DNA of 64,000 bases, from NCBI RefSeq assembly GCF_016820535.1, contig NZ_JADHDY010000005.1, positions 1-64,000 of the forward strand, written 5' to 3'. The notes below the pieces were generated by a model. The model saw only the letters and a list, made by a program, of their open reading frames with translations. It was not told the DNA's origin and did no database searches. Positions 1 to 8,239 of this stretch are shown piece after piece. Origin of the DNA: Sporosarcina beigongshangi. GTDB lineage: Bacteria > Actinomycetota > Actinomycetes > Actinomycetales > Micrococcaceae. A program made the position numbers and the translations under genes. How positions within the stretch are numbered: position 1 is the first letter of the stretch; every line of letters starts with the position of its first letter.

Positions 1-139
1 ACCAACCAAATAACCAATCAAATAAATAAATTGGTATCAATAAAACTTGGCACACTATTGAGTTCTCAAACAACAACTGCATTCAAGTACTTGCCAGCCT
101 GATAACTCCCAGGCAGGTTTTCGTCGCTGCGATGATCTA
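1..139 (-). promoter_or_regulatory. rRNA operon leader (5' end of pre-16S transcript)
   Basis: This AT-rich non-coding stretch reads, on the minus strand, GTTTGAGAACTCAATAGTG followed by TGCCAAG (about 78-44), then runs of TTTATT. The block resembles the leader found just before 16S rRNA in Micrococcales, and it contrasts sharply with the high GC of the rest of the window. The 16S gene itself would lie beyond the left edge, transcribed leftwards. The assignment rests on recognising the conserved leader block; no mature rRNA sequence is visible. Confidence 0.65.
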
Positions 140-260
140 ACTTTATTTCAATGGAAACCATTTTGTCCAATCCGCAGCGTGTGCGGCTCGTCACTTTATG
201 TTTTCCATAAACCCGTATTTCATTTCAATGAAAATCTAATTTGAAGATAAGAATTTACTG
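139..260 (-). promoter_or_regulatory. putative rRNA promoter region
   Basis: On the minus strand TTGGAC (170-165) and TAAAGT (145-140) form a plausible -35/-10 pair with a 19-base spacer, upstream of the rRNA leader. A similar block, TTCATTGAAATGAAATACGG, lies further upstream (about 230-211) and shares the core CATTGAAAT with the proximal one, so there may be two tandem promoters, as is usual for rRNA operons. Hexamer choice is by eye. The 261-360 stretch between here and the tyrS terminator holds nothing else I recognise. Confidence 0.4.
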
Positions 261-361
261 AAGGAATTATGAGGATTTATTTGGCTCCTTGCGAGGTGGT
301 GGGCTCTGCTCCCGGCTTCCCGACAGTGGCTCAGCGTTGCGCAAGCAACAGATAGAACAAT

Positions 362-406
362 ACACAGGCGCCCGTCCCGAATGCAAATCGGGACGGGCGC
401 CTGTGT
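362..406 (-). terminator. tyrS terminator
   Basis: A perfect 19-bp stem (362-380 with 388-406) with a 7-base loop starts 40 bases past the tyrS stop codon. On the minus strand it is followed by ATTGTTCTATCTGTT, a moderately T-rich tail. It separates tyrS from the rRNA promoters downstream. Confidence 0.8.
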
Positions 407-445
407 AGTGGCGGGCAAATGCTCGAGGCCGCCGGCGTTTGGGGA

Positions 446-1756
446 CTAACCGGCCAGCTCAATCATTGCCAGGGTGCGCTTGCCGCGGCGCACCAGCAGG
501 TACTTCCCGTGCAGTGCGTCGCCGGCGCCCAGAACGGCGTCCAGATCGGTGACCTTGACGTTGTTTACGTAGGCACCACCCTCACCCACCGTGCGCCGGG
601 CTTCGGAGTTGGTCTTGGACAGCCCGGCCGCCACAAGCAGCTCAACGATTCCCAAACCGGCACCCGGAGCCGAGGCACGCGGCAGTTCGCGGGTGGCGGA
701 TGCAAGCGTTGCCTCGTCCAGTTCCGCGAGGTCGCCCTGGCCGAACAATGCACCGGAAGCGGCGATGACCTTCAGCGTTGCATCGACGCCGTGCACCAGG
801 GAGGTGATCTGGAAGGCAAGTGTGCGTTGGCCTTCACGTGCCTGCGGCTTCTCGGCAACGGAGACGGCAATGGCCTCAATCTCCTCGCGGGAGAGGAAGG
901 TAAACACCTTCAGCCGGTCCACAACGTCAGCATCGGCTGTGTTGAGCCAGAACTGGTACATGTCGAACGGGCTGCACATCTCGGGGTCCAGCCAGATGGC
1001 ATTGCCCTCGCTCTTGCCAAACTTGGTGCCGTCGGAGTTGGTGATGAGCGGTGTGCCCAGCGCGTGGACGGTGGCACCTTCCACCTTGCGGATCAGGTCG
1101 GTGCCGCTGGTCAGGTTGCCCCACTGGTCGGAGCCGCCCTGCTGCAGTACACAGCCGTACTGGCGGAACAGCTCCAGGTAGTCCATGCCCTGCAGGATCT
1201 GGTAGCTGAATTCGGCGTAGCTGATGCCTTCGTCGGAGTTCAGGCGGGAGGCCACGATGTCCTTCTTGATCATGGTGCCAACCCGGAAGTGCTTGCCGAT
1301 GTCCCGCAGAAAGTCCAGGACGGACATGGGCTGGGTCCAGTCAAGGTTGTTGACCATGCGGGCGGCATTGTCGCCTTCGAAGGAAAGGAAGCGCTGGACC
1401 TGGCCCTGCAGGTAGCCCACCCATTCCGTCACTGTCTCTTTGGAGTTCATGGTGCGCTCGGCCGTGGGGCGCGGGTCCCCGACCAGGCCGGTGGAGCCGC
1501 CCACCAGGCCCAGCGGCTTGTGGCCCGCCAGCTGGAGGCGGCGCATGGTGAGCAGCTGGACCAGGTTGCCCAGGTGAAGGCTCGGTGCAGTGGGGTCAAA
1601 GCCGCAGTAATACGTGATCGGCTCGCCGGCGAGCAGCTCTTCAAGTGCTGCCTCGTCGGTGGAGACCTTTACCAGGCCTCGCCATTTGAGCTCCTGCCAA
1701 ACATTGGCGAAGCTGGAGTCGTTCTCGGGGACGCGGAGTTCAGTTTGCAAAGACAC
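446..1756 (-). CDS. tyrS: tyrosyl-tRNA synthetase
   Basis: TyrS is the cytosolic class I aminoacyl-tRNA synthetase that charges tRNA-Tyr. The 436 residues match the bacterial family length. The HIGH-type motif is HLGN (61-64), the tyrosine-binding region carries YAEFSYQ (180-186) and GGSDQWGN (207-214), and the KMSKS-type loop is KFGKS (245-249). The C-terminal ~80 residues form an S4-like RNA-binding domain. It lies just downstream of the helR-like gene with a terminator between, and upstream of the rRNA operon, an arrangement I remember from other Micrococcaceae. No T-box leader fits in the 94-base gap upstream. Confidence 0.97.
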   Translation of the reverse strand: MSLQTELRVPENDSSFANVWQELKWRGLVKVSTDEAALEELLAGEPITYYCGFDPTAPSLHLGNLVQLLTMRRLQLAGHKPLGLVGGSTGLVGDPRPTAERTMNSKETVTEWVGYLQGQVQRFLSFEGDNAARMVNNLDWTQPMSVLDFLRDIGKHFRVGTMIKKDIVASRLNSDEGISYAEFSYQILQGMDYLELFRQYGCVLQQGGSDQWGNLTSGTDLIRKVEGATVHALGTPLITNSDGTKFGKSEGNAIWLDPEMCSPFDMYQFWLNTADADVVDRLKVFTFLSREEIEAIAVSVAEKPQAREGQRTLAFQITSLVHGVDATLKVIAASGALFGQGDLAELDEATLASATRELPRASAPGAGLGIVELLVAAGLSKTNSEARRTVGEGGAYVNNVKVTDLDAVLGAGDALHGKYLLVRRGKRTLAMIELAG

Positions 1757-1812
1757 ACCCCAAAATTACCAGCACGACGGCGTTTCTTCCGATTCCGCCA
1801 GCGCGCCGCCTT

Positions 1813-1845
1813 CCTCCGGGGCCGGCCAAGGGACGGCCCCGGAGG
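1813..1845 (-). terminator. terminator after the HelD/HelR-type ATPase gene
   Basis: A perfect 12-bp GC stem (1813-1824 with 1834-1845) with a 9-base loop begins 5 bases past the TAG stop of the upstream gene. No T tract follows, which is common for high-GC actinobacterial terminators. Confidence 0.65.
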
Positions 1846-1850
1846 TGGCA

Positions 1851-4091
1851 CTACCGGGCGATGCCCTCGGGCAGCGGCGCGGAGGTGACCATGCGCAGGC
1901 GCTGGGTGGGGCGGGTCATGGAGACGTAGAGGTCGCCCACGCGGCCGCCGGCACCGGCCAGCAGCGCGGCGGGCTCCATGATGACCACGCCGTCAAACTC
2001 CAGGCCCTTGGCCTCGTGGGGGTCGATCACCACGATGTCCTGCTCCAGGGAACCGGCGCCGTGGCCGATGCGGGCGCCGTAGACCTCGCGCAGCGCGGCG
2101 GTGGTTTCCGCCACGAGGGCCGGAGGTGCGATGACGGCAACCAGGCCGCCGCCCACTGCCGCGGTCTCCCCCGGCATGGCCGCGACAACCGTGGCAACCA
2201 CGGCGTCGGGTGCGACGTGGTCAACGATGGGTTCCCATTCGCCGTCGCGCACGGCCTTGGGGGCCGAGACGACCTGGCCGGCCGCATTGGCCATGCGGAC
2301 GGCAGCTTCCGCGATCTGGGACGGCGTGCGGTAGTTGACCGTCAGTTCCTCCAGCGTCCAGCGCTCCCCCATGAACGGGGTCAGGGCCTGCTGCCAGGAG
2401 ATGGCCCCGGCAGCGGAACTGGTCTGGGCGATGTCGCCGACGATGGTGAAGGACTTCACGGGGCAGCGGCGGACCAGGAGGCGCCACTGCATGGGTGAAA
2501 GCTCCTGCGCCTCGTCGACGACCACGTGCCCGTACGCCCAGGTGCGGTCGGTAAGGGCCCGCTCGGCGCTGGTCTGCGCCGCGGCCTCAACAATGTTGAA
2601 GTCCGCGAGCTGCTCGGCCGTCAGCATGCCGTCCACGCCGGAGTCCTCCAGCTGCTGGTTGACGTTGTTGATGGCCTTTTCAGCGTTGGCGAGGTCGCGC
2701 TTGCGCTGGGCCTCGGCACTGGCCTGGGCGCGGCCGCCGGTGGCGTCCATGTCGCCGAGGAGTTCGGCGGCCTCGTCCAGCAGCGGCACGTCCGATTCGC
2801 TCCAGGGGGCGCCGGGGGCGCGCAGCAGGAGTGCGCGCTCCCCGTCGCTGAGGCCCGGCGTGACTGCGGCCAGGATTTCCGGCTTGCTGAACATGTCGTC
2901 GACGAGCTTCTGAGCCGTCATGGGCATCCAGCACAGGTTCAGCATGACGCGCACGTCGCGGGAGGATCGCACGTCCTCGGCCAGGTAGGAGCGGTCGGCA
3001 TTGTTGCCTGCGCCGGCCGCCTCAATGTGCTCGCGCAGCTGGTCGGTGAGCTCACGCAGGAGTGTCTTGACAAAGGTGAGGCGCGCTTCATTGTGCGGCA
3101 GGCCGGTGGCCCGCGCCTTGTCCCGGGCACGGCGCACCTGCTTGACGGTCAGCAGCAAACGGGTGCCTTCGACGTCGAGCCTGACATCCTCGCGCGGCAG
3201 GCGCTGGCGGTTGGCGACGGCGTTGGCCACCACCTGCGCCATGGCCAGGCGGCCCTTGAGCTCGGCAGTTTCGGCGGATTCCGGTGCCGTAGCGCGCACT
3301 CCCGGGTACAGGTTGCCAACGCTGGCCATGACCACGCCGGTTTCACCGAGGGACGGCAGGACGCGCTCGATGTACTTCATGAAGGCGTTGGACGGGCCCA
3401 CCAGCAGGACACCGGCGGACTGCAGGCGTTCTCGGTGCGTATAGAGCAGGTATGCGGCGCGGTGCAGCGCCACGGCCGTCTTGCCGGTGCCGGGGCCGCC
3501 CTGGACCACCAGCGCACCGCTCAGTGGCGAACGGATGATCCGGTCCTGCTCGGACTGGATGGTGCCGACGATGTCGTTCATGCGGCCGGTGCGCTTGGAG
3601 TTCAGTGCCGCCAGCAGCGCACCCTCGCCTTGGAGGTGTTCGCCCTCGACCAGCAGGGTGTGGTCCAGGACGTCGTCCTCAATGGCCTTGACCGTGCGGC
3701 CCTGCAGCAGGAGGTGGCGGCGGCGGCGCACGCCCATGCGTTCAAAGGCCGTGGCCTGGTAAAAGGTGCCGGCCTCCGGGGCGCGCCAGTCCACCATGAG
3801 CTGGCGCTGGTCCTCCGAGGAGAGCCCGAGCCGGCCGATGTAGCGGTCCTGGCCGTCGTCGAGGTCCAGGCGGCCGAACACCAGCTTGTCATCCACGGCG
3901 TTCAGCTGGGCCAGCCGGTCCTCGTACAGGTTGGCGAAGGCGTCGCGCTCGGAGCGGTTCTGGTGGGTGCCCATGGACTTTTCCCGGCGCACCTCGCCTA
4001 GCTGGTCCATCTTTTCCGCCCGCAGCTCATCAAGCCGTGAGTAAAGTCCGCCAACATAGGCGCGTTCTTTGGCCAACTCGTCGTCATACAT
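1851..4091 (-). CDS. HelD/HelR-type RNA polymerase recycling ATPase
   Basis: This 746-residue superfamily 1 (UvrD-like) ATPase has the architecture of actinobacterial HelD: an N-terminal charged helical arm (about 1-60), a Walker A GGPGTGKT (198-205), a DEAQE Walker B, TVNYRTPSQI and the late motif VSMTRPTQ. HelD proteins (B. subtilis 774 aa, mycobacteria about 736 aa) pull stalled RNA polymerase off DNA, and the actinobacterial HelR branch protects polymerase from rifamycins. I chose ATG 4091 because AGGAG sits 6 bases upstream; the frame stays open upstream to 4139 but without a ribosome site. Whether this copy is a rifamycin-response HelR or a housekeeping HelD cannot be settled here. A UvrD repair helicase is less likely given the arm and length. 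Confidence 0.88.
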   Translation of the reverse strand: MYDDELAKERAYVGGLYSRLDELRAEKMDQLGEVRREKSMGTHQNRSERDAFANLYEDRLAQLNAVDDKLVFGRLDLDDGQDRYIGRLGLSSEDQRQLMVDWRAPEAGTFYQATAFERMGVRRRRHLLLQGRTVKAIEDDVLDHTLLVEGEHLQGEGALLAALNSKRTGRMNDIVGTIQSEQDRIIRSPLSGALVVQGGPGTGKTAVALHRAAYLLYTHRERLQSAGVLLVGPSNAFMKYIERVLPSLGETGVVMASVGNLYPGVRATAPESAETAELKGRLAMAQVVANAVANRQRLPREDVRLDVEGTRLLLTVKQVRRARDKARATGLPHNEARLTFVKTLLRELTDQLREHIEAAGAGNNADRSYLAEDVRSSRDVRVMLNLCWMPMTAQKLVDDMFSKPEILAAVTPGLSDGERALLLRAPGAPWSESDVPLLDEAAELLGDMDATGGRAQASAEAQRKRDLANAEKAINNVNQQLEDSGVDGMLTAEQLADFNIVEAAAQTSAERALTDRTWAYGHVVVDEAQELSPMQWRLLVRRCPVKSFTIVGDIAQTSSAAGAISWQQALTPFMGERWTLEELTVNYRTPSQIAEAAVRMANAAGQVVSAPKAVRDGEWEPIVDHVAPDAVVATVVAAMPGETAAVGGGLVAVIAPPALVAETTAALREVYGARIGHGAGSLEQDIVVIDPHEAKGLEFDGVVIMEPAALLAGAGGRVGDLYVSMTRPTQRLRMVTSAPLPEGIAR

Positions 4092-4174
4092 GCAAGGCTC
4101 CTGATACGTAAGGCTCCCGCCACAAGGCGGACCGTCCATTCTATCCCGGGAGCGCCGCCCTCGTCCGGAGTTTT

Positions 4175-4228
4175 GCTGTGGGCGTTGCGCCCGGCGGGTT
4201 GGCCGCCCGGGCAGGGGTCCCCCACAGC
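4175..4228 (-). terminator. possible apt terminator hairpin
   Basis: GCTGTGGG (4175-4182) pairs with CCCACAGC (4221-4228), enclosing a second stem in which GCCCGG pairs with CCGGGC. It lies 40 bases past the apt stop codon. There is no T tract on the minus strand, so its role as a terminator is an inference from position. Confidence 0.45.
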
Positions 4229-4267
4229 CCGCTCTTCCCGCGCCGGACGCAGCCCTGAACGCTCCGG

Positions 4268-4867
4268 CTAGACGTGCAGCAGGGAAGCCACGTCACGGCC
4301 GCCCAGATTTTCCCGTCCCGGGAGTGCATCGATCTCAAGCACGACGCCGATGCCCGCCACCACGGCACCGGTGCGTTCCAGCAGGGCCGCCGCAGCGCCG
4401 AGGGTGCCGCCGGTGGCCAGGACGTCGTCCAGGATCAGCACGCGTGTGCCGGCCGGGACATCGTCCTGGTGAAGTTCCAGGGTGGCCTCGCCGTACTCCA
4501 GCGCGTAGCTTTCAGCGTAGACGTCACGAGGCAGTTTTCCGGCCTTCCGGATGGTGATCACCCCGGTGCCCGTGGCGTATGCAGCAGCCGCAGCCAGGAG
4601 GAAGCCGCGCGCCTCAACTCCGGCAACGGCGTCGAACTTTCCGGCGAACTTGGCGAGGATGGAATCCACCACCAGTTTCAGTGCCGGGCCGTCGGCAAAA
4701 ACGGGGGTTAAATCTTTGAAAACAATGCCCGGCTCCGGGTAGTCGGGCACGGTGGCGCACAGGCGCTCAACAACCGCGGAAACATGCGAAAGTTCGGCCG
4801 TTTCGCGGTTGCTCTGCGAGTGGTTTTCAGGGGCACTTAATGTCTCGTTCACCCCTCCACGGTACAT
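4268..4867 (-). CDS. apt: adenine phosphoribosyltransferase
   Basis: Apt salvages adenine to AMP using PRPP in the cytosol. The core begins at PDYPEPGIVFKDLTP and ends with the PRPP-binding loop LILDDVLATGGT; the family is usually 170-180 residues. The start is uncertain. Options are TTG 4876, ATG 4867 and GTG 4852 (with GGAGG almost touching it), and all leave a longer N-terminus than usual before the conserved core. I list ATG 4867 (199 aa). It is divergent from a GNAT gene whose promoter lies in the 50-base gap. Confidence 0.9.
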   Translation of the reverse strand: MYRGGVNETLSAPENHSQSNRETAELSHVSAVVERLCATVPDYPEPGIVFKDLTPVFADGPALKLVVDSILAKFAGKFDAVAGVEARGFLLAAAAAYATGTGVITIRKAGKLPRDVYAESYALEYGEATLELHQDDVPAGTRVLILDDVLATGGTLGAAAALLERTGAVVAGIGVVLEIDALPGRENLGGRDVASLLHV

Positions 4868-4885
4868 CGACTCCAAAGGGGGCTT

Positions 4886-4915
4886 TTGCCGCAGCCAAAA
4901 AGGTGCTTATATATT
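4886..4915 (+). promoter_or_regulatory. promoter of a probably leaderless GNAT gene
   Basis: TTGCCG (4886-4891) and TATATT (4910-4915) are separated by 18 bases. The -10 box ends 4 bases before the GTG at 4920, so transcription would start at or just after the start codon. No ribosome site precedes the GTG. Confidence 0.55.
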
Positions 4916-4919
4916 CCCC

Positions 4920-5579
4920 GTGCAACACAACATTTCACTCCCCGGACACGGTGTCCGGCTGGTGCCGCTACGGCGTCGTCACGCGGCAGATCTTTACCCC
5001 TACATCGATGTAGACATGTGGTCAGGCATGGCCGCCGAACGGCCCACGTCCAAACGCGCCCTGGAACGGATTTTTGCGTCCAGGATCGCGGATCCCTCCG
5101 TCATCGCCTTTGCCGTGGTCGACGAGGAGACCGGCACGGTGGCCGGCACCACCAGCCTCTACGACTACGTGCCGGAGCAGTCGCGCGTGGAACTGGGCAT
5201 GACCTTTTTTGGCCGAAACTACTGGGGCCGCAACGTCAATGCCGCCTCGAAGCTGGCGCTGCTGACCTTCGCCTTCGAGGAACTCATGGTGCACCGGGTG
5301 ACGCTGCGCTGCGACGTCCGCAACACCCGCAGCGCCGCCGCAATCGTAAAACTCGGCGCAACGCTTGAGGGCGTGCTGCGTTCCTACCGCTGGGGCCATG
5401 ACGGCCCGCGCGTGGACAGCAGCATTTACTCGCTGCTGGAGCACGAGTGGCCGGCGTCCCGCGCCGGGTTGGTGCAGCGGCTCACCCCGGCGGACCTGCT
5501 GCCCGAGGTCACCGAGCTGATCGAGTTTTCGGAGCAGCTGGTCCGGGCCGACGCGGAGAACGCACCACTCCCGGCTTGA
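4920..5579 (+). CDS. GNAT acetyltransferase, RimJ/RimL-like
   Basis: This 219-residue protein has the GNAT fold pattern of the RimJ/RimL group: EL(G)MTFFGRNYWGRNVNAASK in the acetyl-CoA region (about 88-110), then HRVTLRCDVRNTRSAAAIVKLGA. Such enzymes acetylate N-termini, small amines or antibiotics; the substrate here is unknown. The GTG at 4920 fits the promoter 4 bases upstream and the beginning of homology (SLPGHGVRLVPLR), so the message is probably leaderless. Its last 71 bases overlap the 3' end of the convergent DNA glycosylase gene. Confidence 0.82.
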   Translation: MQHNISLPGHGVRLVPLRRRHAADLYPYIDVDMWSGMAAERPTSKRALERIFASRIADPSVIAFAVVDEETGTVAGTTSLYDYVPEQSRVELGMTFFGRNYWGRNVNAASKLALLTFAFEELMVHRVTLRCDVRNTRSAAAIVKLGATLEGVLRSYRWGHDGPRVDSSIYSLLEHEWPASRAGLVQRLTPADLLPEVTELIEFSEQLVRADAENAPLPA

Positions 5580-6183
5580 ACTTCGAGACGGTGGGTTCTC
5601 CGTCGAGCCAAAAGCGCCAAGGATACTCTGCCGTGCCGCCCGGCCCGCTGATGCCAACACGCGGGCCGGTCATGACGTTCAGGGCGGGTTCTTCCGGCAG
5701 AGTCACGCTCACTTCCCCGCCAAGCGCCGCGATCCCGTTCTGTTTCCGGGCAAACCCCATGGCCTTGGCGAGCCTGGCGGGTCCCTGCGCCAGCTCGTCG
5801 TCGCGCTTGGCCGTGGGACGGCGCAGCCGCGCCAGCTCCAGGCCTTCCACGATCTCACCCGCCCGCATGAGACAGCCGGAGGAGGTGCCTTCAGGGCGGC
5901 ACACGAGGTTTGCGCTGAAATGCATGCCGTAGCTGAAATAGACGTACAGGTGCCCGGGCGGGCCGAACATGACGGAATTGCGTTCGGTCTTCCCGCGGTA
6001 TGTGTGCGCGCCGGGATCCGGATCCGCTGAGTCCGCCGGCCCCAGGTAGGCTTCCACCTCGGTCAGCCGTACGACGACGGGCCCTTCCGGGCTCTCATGT
6101 CTCACCAATGCGCCCAGCAGGTAGGGCGCAACCTCCGTGGCTGGCCTTTGCAGCAACTCAAGAATGTCGATCGGGGCGGTCAT
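5509..6183 (-). CDS. DNA-3-methyladenine glycosylase, AAG/Mpg family
   Basis: This is a monofunctional alkyladenine DNA glycosylase that removes 3-methyladenine and other damaged purines to start base-excision repair. The 224 residues fit the bacterial AAG family. The catalytic motif TEVEAYLGP has its general-base glutamate at E44, and RGKTERNSVMFGPPGHLYVYFSYGMHF and LMRAGEIVEG are family blocks. The C-terminal ~25 residues are proline/arginine rich and overlap the end of the convergent GNAT gene on the other strand. A second, unrelated alkylation glycosylase (AlkA type) lies 1.1 kb away. Confidence 0.92.
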   Translation of the reverse strand: MTAPIDILELLQRPATEVAPYLLGALVRHESPEGPVVVRLTEVEAYLGPADSADPDPGAHTYRGKTERNSVMFGPPGHLYVYFSYGMHFSANLVCRPEGTSSGCLMRAGEIVEGLELARLRRPTAKRDDELAQGPARLAKAMGFARKQNGIAALGGEVSVTLPEEPALNVMTGPRVGISGPGGTAEYPWRFWLDGEPTVSKFKPGVVRSPRRPGPAAPKTRSAR

Positions 6184-6258
6184 ATTTCCAACTTAGCAGG
6201 GCGCCCGTTCCGCCCCTTGCCCAGCCCGGCGGGCCCTCGCTGGGGGTAGACTCCGCCC

Positions 6259-7260
6259 ATGGAGCCACCATTCATGAAGGCCGCGTATTTCACCGAGCTG
6301 GGCGGCCCCGACGTCATCCACTTCGGCGACCTGCCGCTGCCCGGGCCCGAGACCGGCACCGTCTTTGTCCGGGTGGCCGCCTCCGCGGTCAACCATGTCG
6401 ACACCTTTGTCCGCAGCGGTGCGTACGCCACGGAGCTGCACTTCCCGCAAGTCGTTGGCCGGGACCTGGTGGGGACCGCGGAACTCATTGGCCCGGGCGT
6501 GGCCGGGCGTTTCTCCCCCGGCGACCTGGTGTGGTCGAATTCGATGGGCTTTGGCGGGCGGCCAGGTGCCGCTGCCGCTTTCGTTGCAGTGCCGGCAGAC
6601 AGGCTTTACCATCTGCCGCGCGGGGCGGATCCAGTCCAGGCTGCGGCGGTTTTGCATTCGGGTGCCACCGCCTATCTGGCGCTGCACAGGCAGGCCCAAC
6701 TGCAGCCCGGTGAAACCGCCTTCATCGGCGGTGCGGGAGGAGGCGTGGGTTCGGCCGCCGTGGTGATGGCGGTGCAGGCGGGAGCCGGCGTCGTCACCTC
6801 CTCAAGCAAGTCCGACGTCGGCCGTTGCCTTGACCTTGGCGCCAGCGTTGCGCTGGACTACCGGTCTGCGCTGTTTGCGCAGGAATTGCGAGCTGCGGTT
6901 GCCCGGGTGTCCGGCGGGCGGGGCGTGGATGTCCACCTGGAAACGTCCGGCCGGCACGACCTGGAACTGGCCGTGGACGTGCTGGCGCCGGGTGGGCGGA
7001 TCATCGCCATGTCGGGCATCGCCGCCGCCAACCCGGTTCCGTTGGGGAAGCTGTACACCCGGGACGGCAGCATCCGCGGCTTCGCCATCAGCAACGCCAC
7101 GGTGGCCGACCTGGCCGCTGCGGCGGTGGCGGTCAACCGGCTGGTGGTTGGCGGCTTCCGGGCGCGCAGTGTCATGACCCGGAAACTGCATGAAGCCGCG
7201 GCGGCGCACAGGGCAATGGAGGCGGGCACGGTGCGCGGCAAGATCGTGCTGCGGCCGTAA
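6259..7260 (+). CDS. zinc-free quinone oxidoreductase-like MDR protein
   Basis: A medium-chain dehydrogenase/reductase of 333 residues in the zeta-crystallin/QOR branch, which reduces quinones or enones with NADPH. It has an ADH-like N-terminal domain (KAAYFTELGGPDVIHFGDLP) and a Rossmann loop GGAGGGVGSAAV. The cysteines that bind structural or catalytic zinc in alcohol dehydrogenases are absent. ATG 6259 and ATG 6274 are both possible; each has a purine-rich site 8-9 bases upstream. The 46-base gap to the next gene suggests cotranscription with the AlkA-type gene. The physiological substrate is unknown. Confidence 0.85.
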   Translation: MEPPFMKAAYFTELGGPDVIHFGDLPLPGPETGTVFVRVAASAVNHVDTFVRSGAYATELHFPQVVGRDLVGTAELIGPGVAGRFSPGDLVWSNSMGFGGRPGAAAAFVAVPADRLYHLPRGADPVQAAAVLHSGATAYLALHRQAQLQPGETAFIGGAGGGVGSAAVVMAVQAGAGVVTSSSKSDVGRCLDLGASVALDYRSALFAQELRAAVARVSGGRGVDVHLETSGRHDLELAVDVLAPGGRIIAMSGIAAANPVPLGKLYTRDGSIRGFAISNATVADLAAAAVAVNRLVVGGFRARSVMTRKLHEAAAAHRAMEAGTVRGKIVLRP

Positions 7261-7306
7261 CCGGCGGTCCGCCTTGCGGTCCACCCATCCATGAAAGAAT
7301 TCAGGC

Positions 7307-8239
7307 ATGTCCGTGGAACTGCAGTTCACTCCCCCGTTTGAGCCGGGTATATTCGACTTTCTGGCGGCCCGCGCCGTGGCCGGGGTGGAGGAGGCAGGTC
7401 CTGCCAACTATGCCCGCACCCTGGCGCTGGCCGGCGGACACGGTTGGTTTCATGTCCGGTGGGACGGCAGTGCCTTGTGGCTGGAGTCCGAATTGGAGAA
7501 CCCGGCAGACGCCGGGGAGCTTCTGGCCAAGGTGCGGCACTTGTTCAATCTGGATCATGATCCGGCACCCGCCGATGCCGCCCTGGCAGGGCACCCGCTG
7601 CTTGCGGGCCGGGTCGCCTCGCTGCCGGGCCTGAGGCTTCCGGGCTGCGTTGACCCGGCGGAGATTCTCATCCGAGCAATGGTCGGGCAGCAAATCACCG
7701 TCGCTGCTGCGCGCACCGCCCTGACCCAGCTGCTCGCACTCTCGACCCCCACCCGGCTGCCACAAGGCTCAATGGCCCACCTGTTTCCGCAGCCGAACGA
7801 GATCGCAGCCCACGGCCGGGACATCTTGAGGGGGCCGCAGCGGCGCATCGATTCCATCATTTCTGTCGCCGGCATGCTGGCCGACGGCGCCTTGCACATC
7901 GGTGCCGGCGACACATATGAAAGCCTCTCCGCGAAGCTGCTGCCCATACCCGGCATCGGTCCCTGGACCGTGGGGTATGTGGCCATGCGGGTCCTGGGTG
8001 ACGCGGACATTTTCCTGCCTGGTGACTCCGCCGTCCGCAACGGCTATGGACTGCTGCGCGGCGACACCCTCGCGCAGGCCCGCACCATCAAGGCTCCCGC
8101 CCTCAGCCGCATGGCGGAGCCCCTGCGGCCGTGGCGCTCGTATGCAACCCTGCACCTGTGGCGCGTATCCGGGGAAGGTCAACCGCCAAGCGCGGTCCAC
8201 GGCGGAGTTGCGGCCGCTTCCCCCAGGCTCGCACCATGA
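7307..8239 (+). CDS. AlkA-type DNA-3-methyladenine glycosylase II
   Basis: A 310-residue HhH-GPD glycosylase that excises alkylated bases. The N-terminal ~110 residues form the AlkA_N domain, EILIRAMVGQQITVAAART (119-137) opens the catalytic domain, the helix-hairpin-helix is LLPIPGIGPWT (211-221) and the catalytic aspartate is D240 in LPGDSAVRNG. In many actinobacteria this domain is fused behind Ada zinc and AraC domains; here it stands alone. The last ~25 residues are a non-conserved tail. Its TGA overlaps the ATG of the next GNAT gene (ATGA), so the two are translationally coupled. Confidence 0.9.
   Translation: MSVELQFTPPFEPGIFDFLAARAVAGVEEAGPANYARTLALAGGHGWFHVRWDGSALWLESELENPADAGELLAKVRHLFNLDHDPAPADAALAGHPLLAGRVASLPGLRLPGCVDPAEILIRAMVGQQITVAAARTALTQLLALSTPTRLPQGSMAHLFPQPNEIAAHGRDILRGPQRRIDSIISVAGMLADGALHIGAGDTYESLSAKLLPIPGIGPWTVGYVAMRVLGDADIFLPGDSAVRNGYGLLRGDTLAQARTIKAPALSRMAEPLRPWRSYATLHLWRVSGEGQPPSAVHGGVAAASPRLAP

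Noticed and set aside
1757-1850. T-box riboswitch for tyrS, and likewise one in 45305-45455 for pheS
   Set aside because: The gaps are too short for a T-box and no conserved T-box sequence is visible.
419-1888. A 489-codon open frame on the plus strand opposite tyrS
   Set aside because: It is the antisense of a textbook tyrosyl-tRNA synthetase; the translation is low in hydrophobic blocks and matches no family. High GC makes long antisense frames common.
2526-4001. A 491-codon plus-strand frame opposite the HelD/HelR-type ATPase gene
   Set aside because: Same reason: the minus strand carries full helicase motifs and the plus translation has no domain pattern or ribosome site.
4092-4175. A rifamycin-associated element upstream of the HelD/HelR-type gene
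   Set aside because: I looked for a long GC palindrome of that type and found only a 5-bp CCGCC/GGCGG hairpin, which is not enough to claim it.
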